From Smallanthus sonchifolius (lineage: Eukaryota > Streptophyta > Magnoliopsida > Asterales > Asteraceae): DNA of 64,000 nucleotides. Below, piece after piece: positions 61,669-64,000 of this stretch. A model generated the notes under the pieces. The model was not told the DNA's origin. It saw nothing but the letters and a program-made list of their open reading frames with translations, and ran no database searches. Made by a program: the position numbers and the translations under genes. The DNA lies in contig CM042020.1 in assembly GCA_023525975.1 (NCBI GenBank), positions 8,944,001 to 9,008,000 of the forward strand, read 5' to 3'. Numbering within the stretch: the first letter of the stretch is position 1; each line of letters opens with the position of its first letter.

Positions 61669-62760
61669 TGTAACACCCATAATTTTAAAACTAATATAAT
61701 AATATTATTTAAGTATTTTAAAGTGTTTACAAAGCAGTATGAGAATTTTCAAAATCAAAGTGCGAGTAGCGGAAACGATTTATCAAGTGTTACATATAAT
61801 ACTTGTTTTCAAAACCAATTTAAGAGCGGGGAATAGATTGTTGGTATCACATCCTATACAAAAGGTTACAACTTGTAACCATAAAAGATGTGAAACCCAA
61901 AAATATAACATTCTTCGATCCGAGCATGTCCCAAGTTAACATTCATTTATGTAAATTCTTTACATGAAACATATACAGAACTTGAAAAGATTAGTTAATA
62001 CTAAAATGAAACATACTAAATGCGTATCGCATGCTAAAAACTCAATTATAATTTTTTTGCAAAAAGTGGTTCATCATTAGAAAAGCAAGTTGGCCGGTAT
62101 TTGAACCGTATTACAGACCAATTTTCAGATTTCAAAAACACACAACACAAGGACCTCACTCGTGTTGTTCATACCGTACTCATATGGTCCTGACCGTACT
62201 TGTACGGTCTCTGCAATAGCAAATTTGAAAATTTCTTGTTTTAACCTTATATTTCAATCCCTGGCGATCCCACGCTAGTTGACTTGTTTATAATCCAATT
62301 TTCCCAAGTTCTTAAATATCTTGATTATTTTAAACAAATTGGATGTTAAAATACTCCAAATATATTAGGATCATGACCCATTTTATTAGAAATAACATTT
62401 TTAAATTCAAACTAAATGGGTCACATAATAACTTGTTTGTGGAAAACATCTACTACCTTTATTCAAACTACCTTCCCAAATTTGAATTCTTACTTATCAA
62501 TAAGGTTGATAGTTAACTTACCACCTTATTCAAACCTTGCACACTTATACATGAAAATTCCTAAAACTTGGTATTTCAAGTTTTAAACAACATTAATCCA
62601 TACTTAAAACAACATTAAAATTCATAAGTATAATGAAATGTAAGTCATTCATAGACAATTAAATGTAAGTGTTTAGTCATAGTATGAACTCACCTTACCC
62701 TTCATTGCATTTCAATATGTGCATGTTGTTCCTTGCTAGACATTATTAGATCATACATTT
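61669..62760 (-). mobile_element. LTR fragment (minus orientation)
   Basis: TGTAACACCC at 61669 followed by GTGCGAGTAGCGGAAACG matches the layout of the left end of the LTR at 43545. ACCGTACTTGTACGGT (62193-62208), a perfect 7-bp-arm hairpin, lies about 0.5 kb in, as the palindromes do at 43953. On the minus strand AAGGTGAGTTCA (near 62690) resembles the LTR donor motif. The right end and TSD were not found. Confidence 0.45.
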
Positions 62761-64000
62761 AACAACCTGTTGAATAATAACGTCCAAACAAGAAAGCATG
62801 TAGTACAAGATGCATATGCGTGACACCCATCCCTTCTTCCCAAACCCACGTGTACAAGCAAGCCACCGTCTTTTCTTTCCTCTGATTTACACACTTTCTT
62901 TCTTCCCATTTACACGTCGGACAAAGTGAGAGGGACAGAGAGATCAACGGGCGAAGAAGATGAGTCTGTCATAGTACAACTGATGTTTGCGTGCTTCTTC
63001 CTTCAGAGGAAAGGAAAGAGAGGTTTAGATTCAAGCGCCGGTGGTCGTACTCCCGTCCATACCCTTTTCCTCTCTCTGTATCTCTCCACCGCTACATGCT
63101 AGCGGTTGCCCTACGGTAGCATACCGGAGGCGTTTGGCGTGTTCTTGCTTTCCTCAACAAGCCTCCGGCACCAACGGACACGATTTCAGCCGATTGTTGT
63201 TCGATCTGGCAGTCGGAGCTGGTTAAAGGCCGTAGTTAAATCCCTTAGGTGATCATCTACAGCTACAAGCTCTATTTGTAGGTTTATCTTATTTTTAATT
63301 GTGTTATTGTTTAAAGCCCTAAATTGTGGTTACTGATCCATGGTCTCTCAATTTGGGATTTCAATTTCAAATTAATCAATCGTGGTGGTTGGTTAGCCAA
63401 TTAAAGGTGGGGAGATCTACGAATTTCTGAAAGGTTTCAATTTCTACCAAAGGTACGGCCAGTGGTTGTGCGCTATGATTTCTGTGTGTCCTTGGGATTT
63501 AATTTCCCATACGTTATGCAATGATTTTCATTTTCTGTTTGTATTTACCCTTTTTGTTTATGTCAATTATGGGATTGGTTTTAGGTCCACATGCATATTT
63601 TATCACACAAAGAAGAATGCACACCAGCTGTTTGGTTATATTCCTTAATGATTTTCAAAGTTTAGGGTATATGTAACTGTAAAATTGAACTCCTTTTTGC
63701 CACAATTTTCTGCAATGTGGACTGTGATTGTTAATTTTTTCAATTTTTAATTATAGAAGCTGATTTATTCTAAATGAATGATGAACCCAGGTGTGTATTT
63801 AGTTTTCTATTGAAGAAATGTATTTTGTTTCAGGGAAATGATAGTTGGCGTTTTCTTGGCTCTAATTGAAAGTCAACGGACCATGCTTAATAAGTTTCTT
63901 ACTATAAAACCTATTTAAAAAGCAACGGTTGGGAATATTGTTTTACAATATCTGATGCTTTCAGTAAAAAAAACATAATTTCTTTTACAATATAATGAAG
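62761..64000. other. Unassigned right end, possible gene leader
   Basis: The GC-richer stretch 62980-63230 with TC-rich runs, followed by AT-rich intron-like DNA with TTTCAGGG at 63831, could be a 5' leader of a gene continuing past 64000 on the plus strand. No conserved protein is seen. Confidence 0.25.

Noticed and set aside
63041..63226. 61-codon plus-strand frame as first exon of a gene
   Set aside because: Possible but unsupported. No conserved residues and the downstream exons would lie outside the window.

Overview
This window is nuclear DNA of a flowering plant, most probably a eudicot. The evidence is a many-exon gene with plant-type short introns, Ty3/gypsy retrotransposons of Tekay-like and Athila lineages, and many MITEs and Helitrons. 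The style of the long TGTAACA...TGTGACA LTRs suggests Asteraceae, but I cannot prove the family from sequence alone. I could support only one host gene.

The left 10 kb (77-9705, minus strand) carries an apparently complete 13-exon gene for the UFM1-specific protease UFSP2 (peptidase family C78). All splice phases close and give a 633-residue protein with the Cys and Asp-Pro-His catalytic signatures. Its 4.6-kb second intron holds two inverted hAT transposase pseudogenes and, between them, two hAT-type MITEs, each with a perfect 8-bp target duplication.

From 9.7 to 14.2 kb there are non-autonomous DNA elements in AT-rich sequence. From 14.2 to 39.5 kb lies a nested retrotransposon stack. A minus-strand gypsy element is broken by a plus-strand LTR, PBS and gag remnant and by a solo LTR (20928-24051, TSD TATAT). 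A full-length but dead Athila element (26277-38658, minus, TSD AGTAA) sits in an older LTR and itself holds a solo LTR inside its RNase H (31016-32841, TSD CTTTG).

From 39.5 to 43.3 kb come a Helitron and a MITE. From 43317 to 60400 runs a Mutator-like (MULE) transposon with about 110-bp terminal inverted repeats and a perfect 9-bp duplication. It was inflated from about 1.7 kb to 17 kb by a solo LTR (43545-56168, TSD GTGTG), a very recent LTR retrotransposon inside that (44255-54416, TSD AATAC, two 2559-bp LTRs differing at three positions) and another solo LTR (56557-59350, TSD CTGAC). The right end has a second Helitron, an LTR fragment and unassigned DNA.

The most interesting signal lies in the LTRs. 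Several divergent families carry structured modules in the presumed transcript leader: tRNA-like hairpins with pol III-type boxes and T-runs, or arrays of 21-bp palindromes. A conserved splice-site-like pair follows them. Other LTRs carry family-specific palindrome arrays next to a TATA box. The young 44-54 kb element has a mutated integrase yet nearly identical LTRs, which implies movement in trans.
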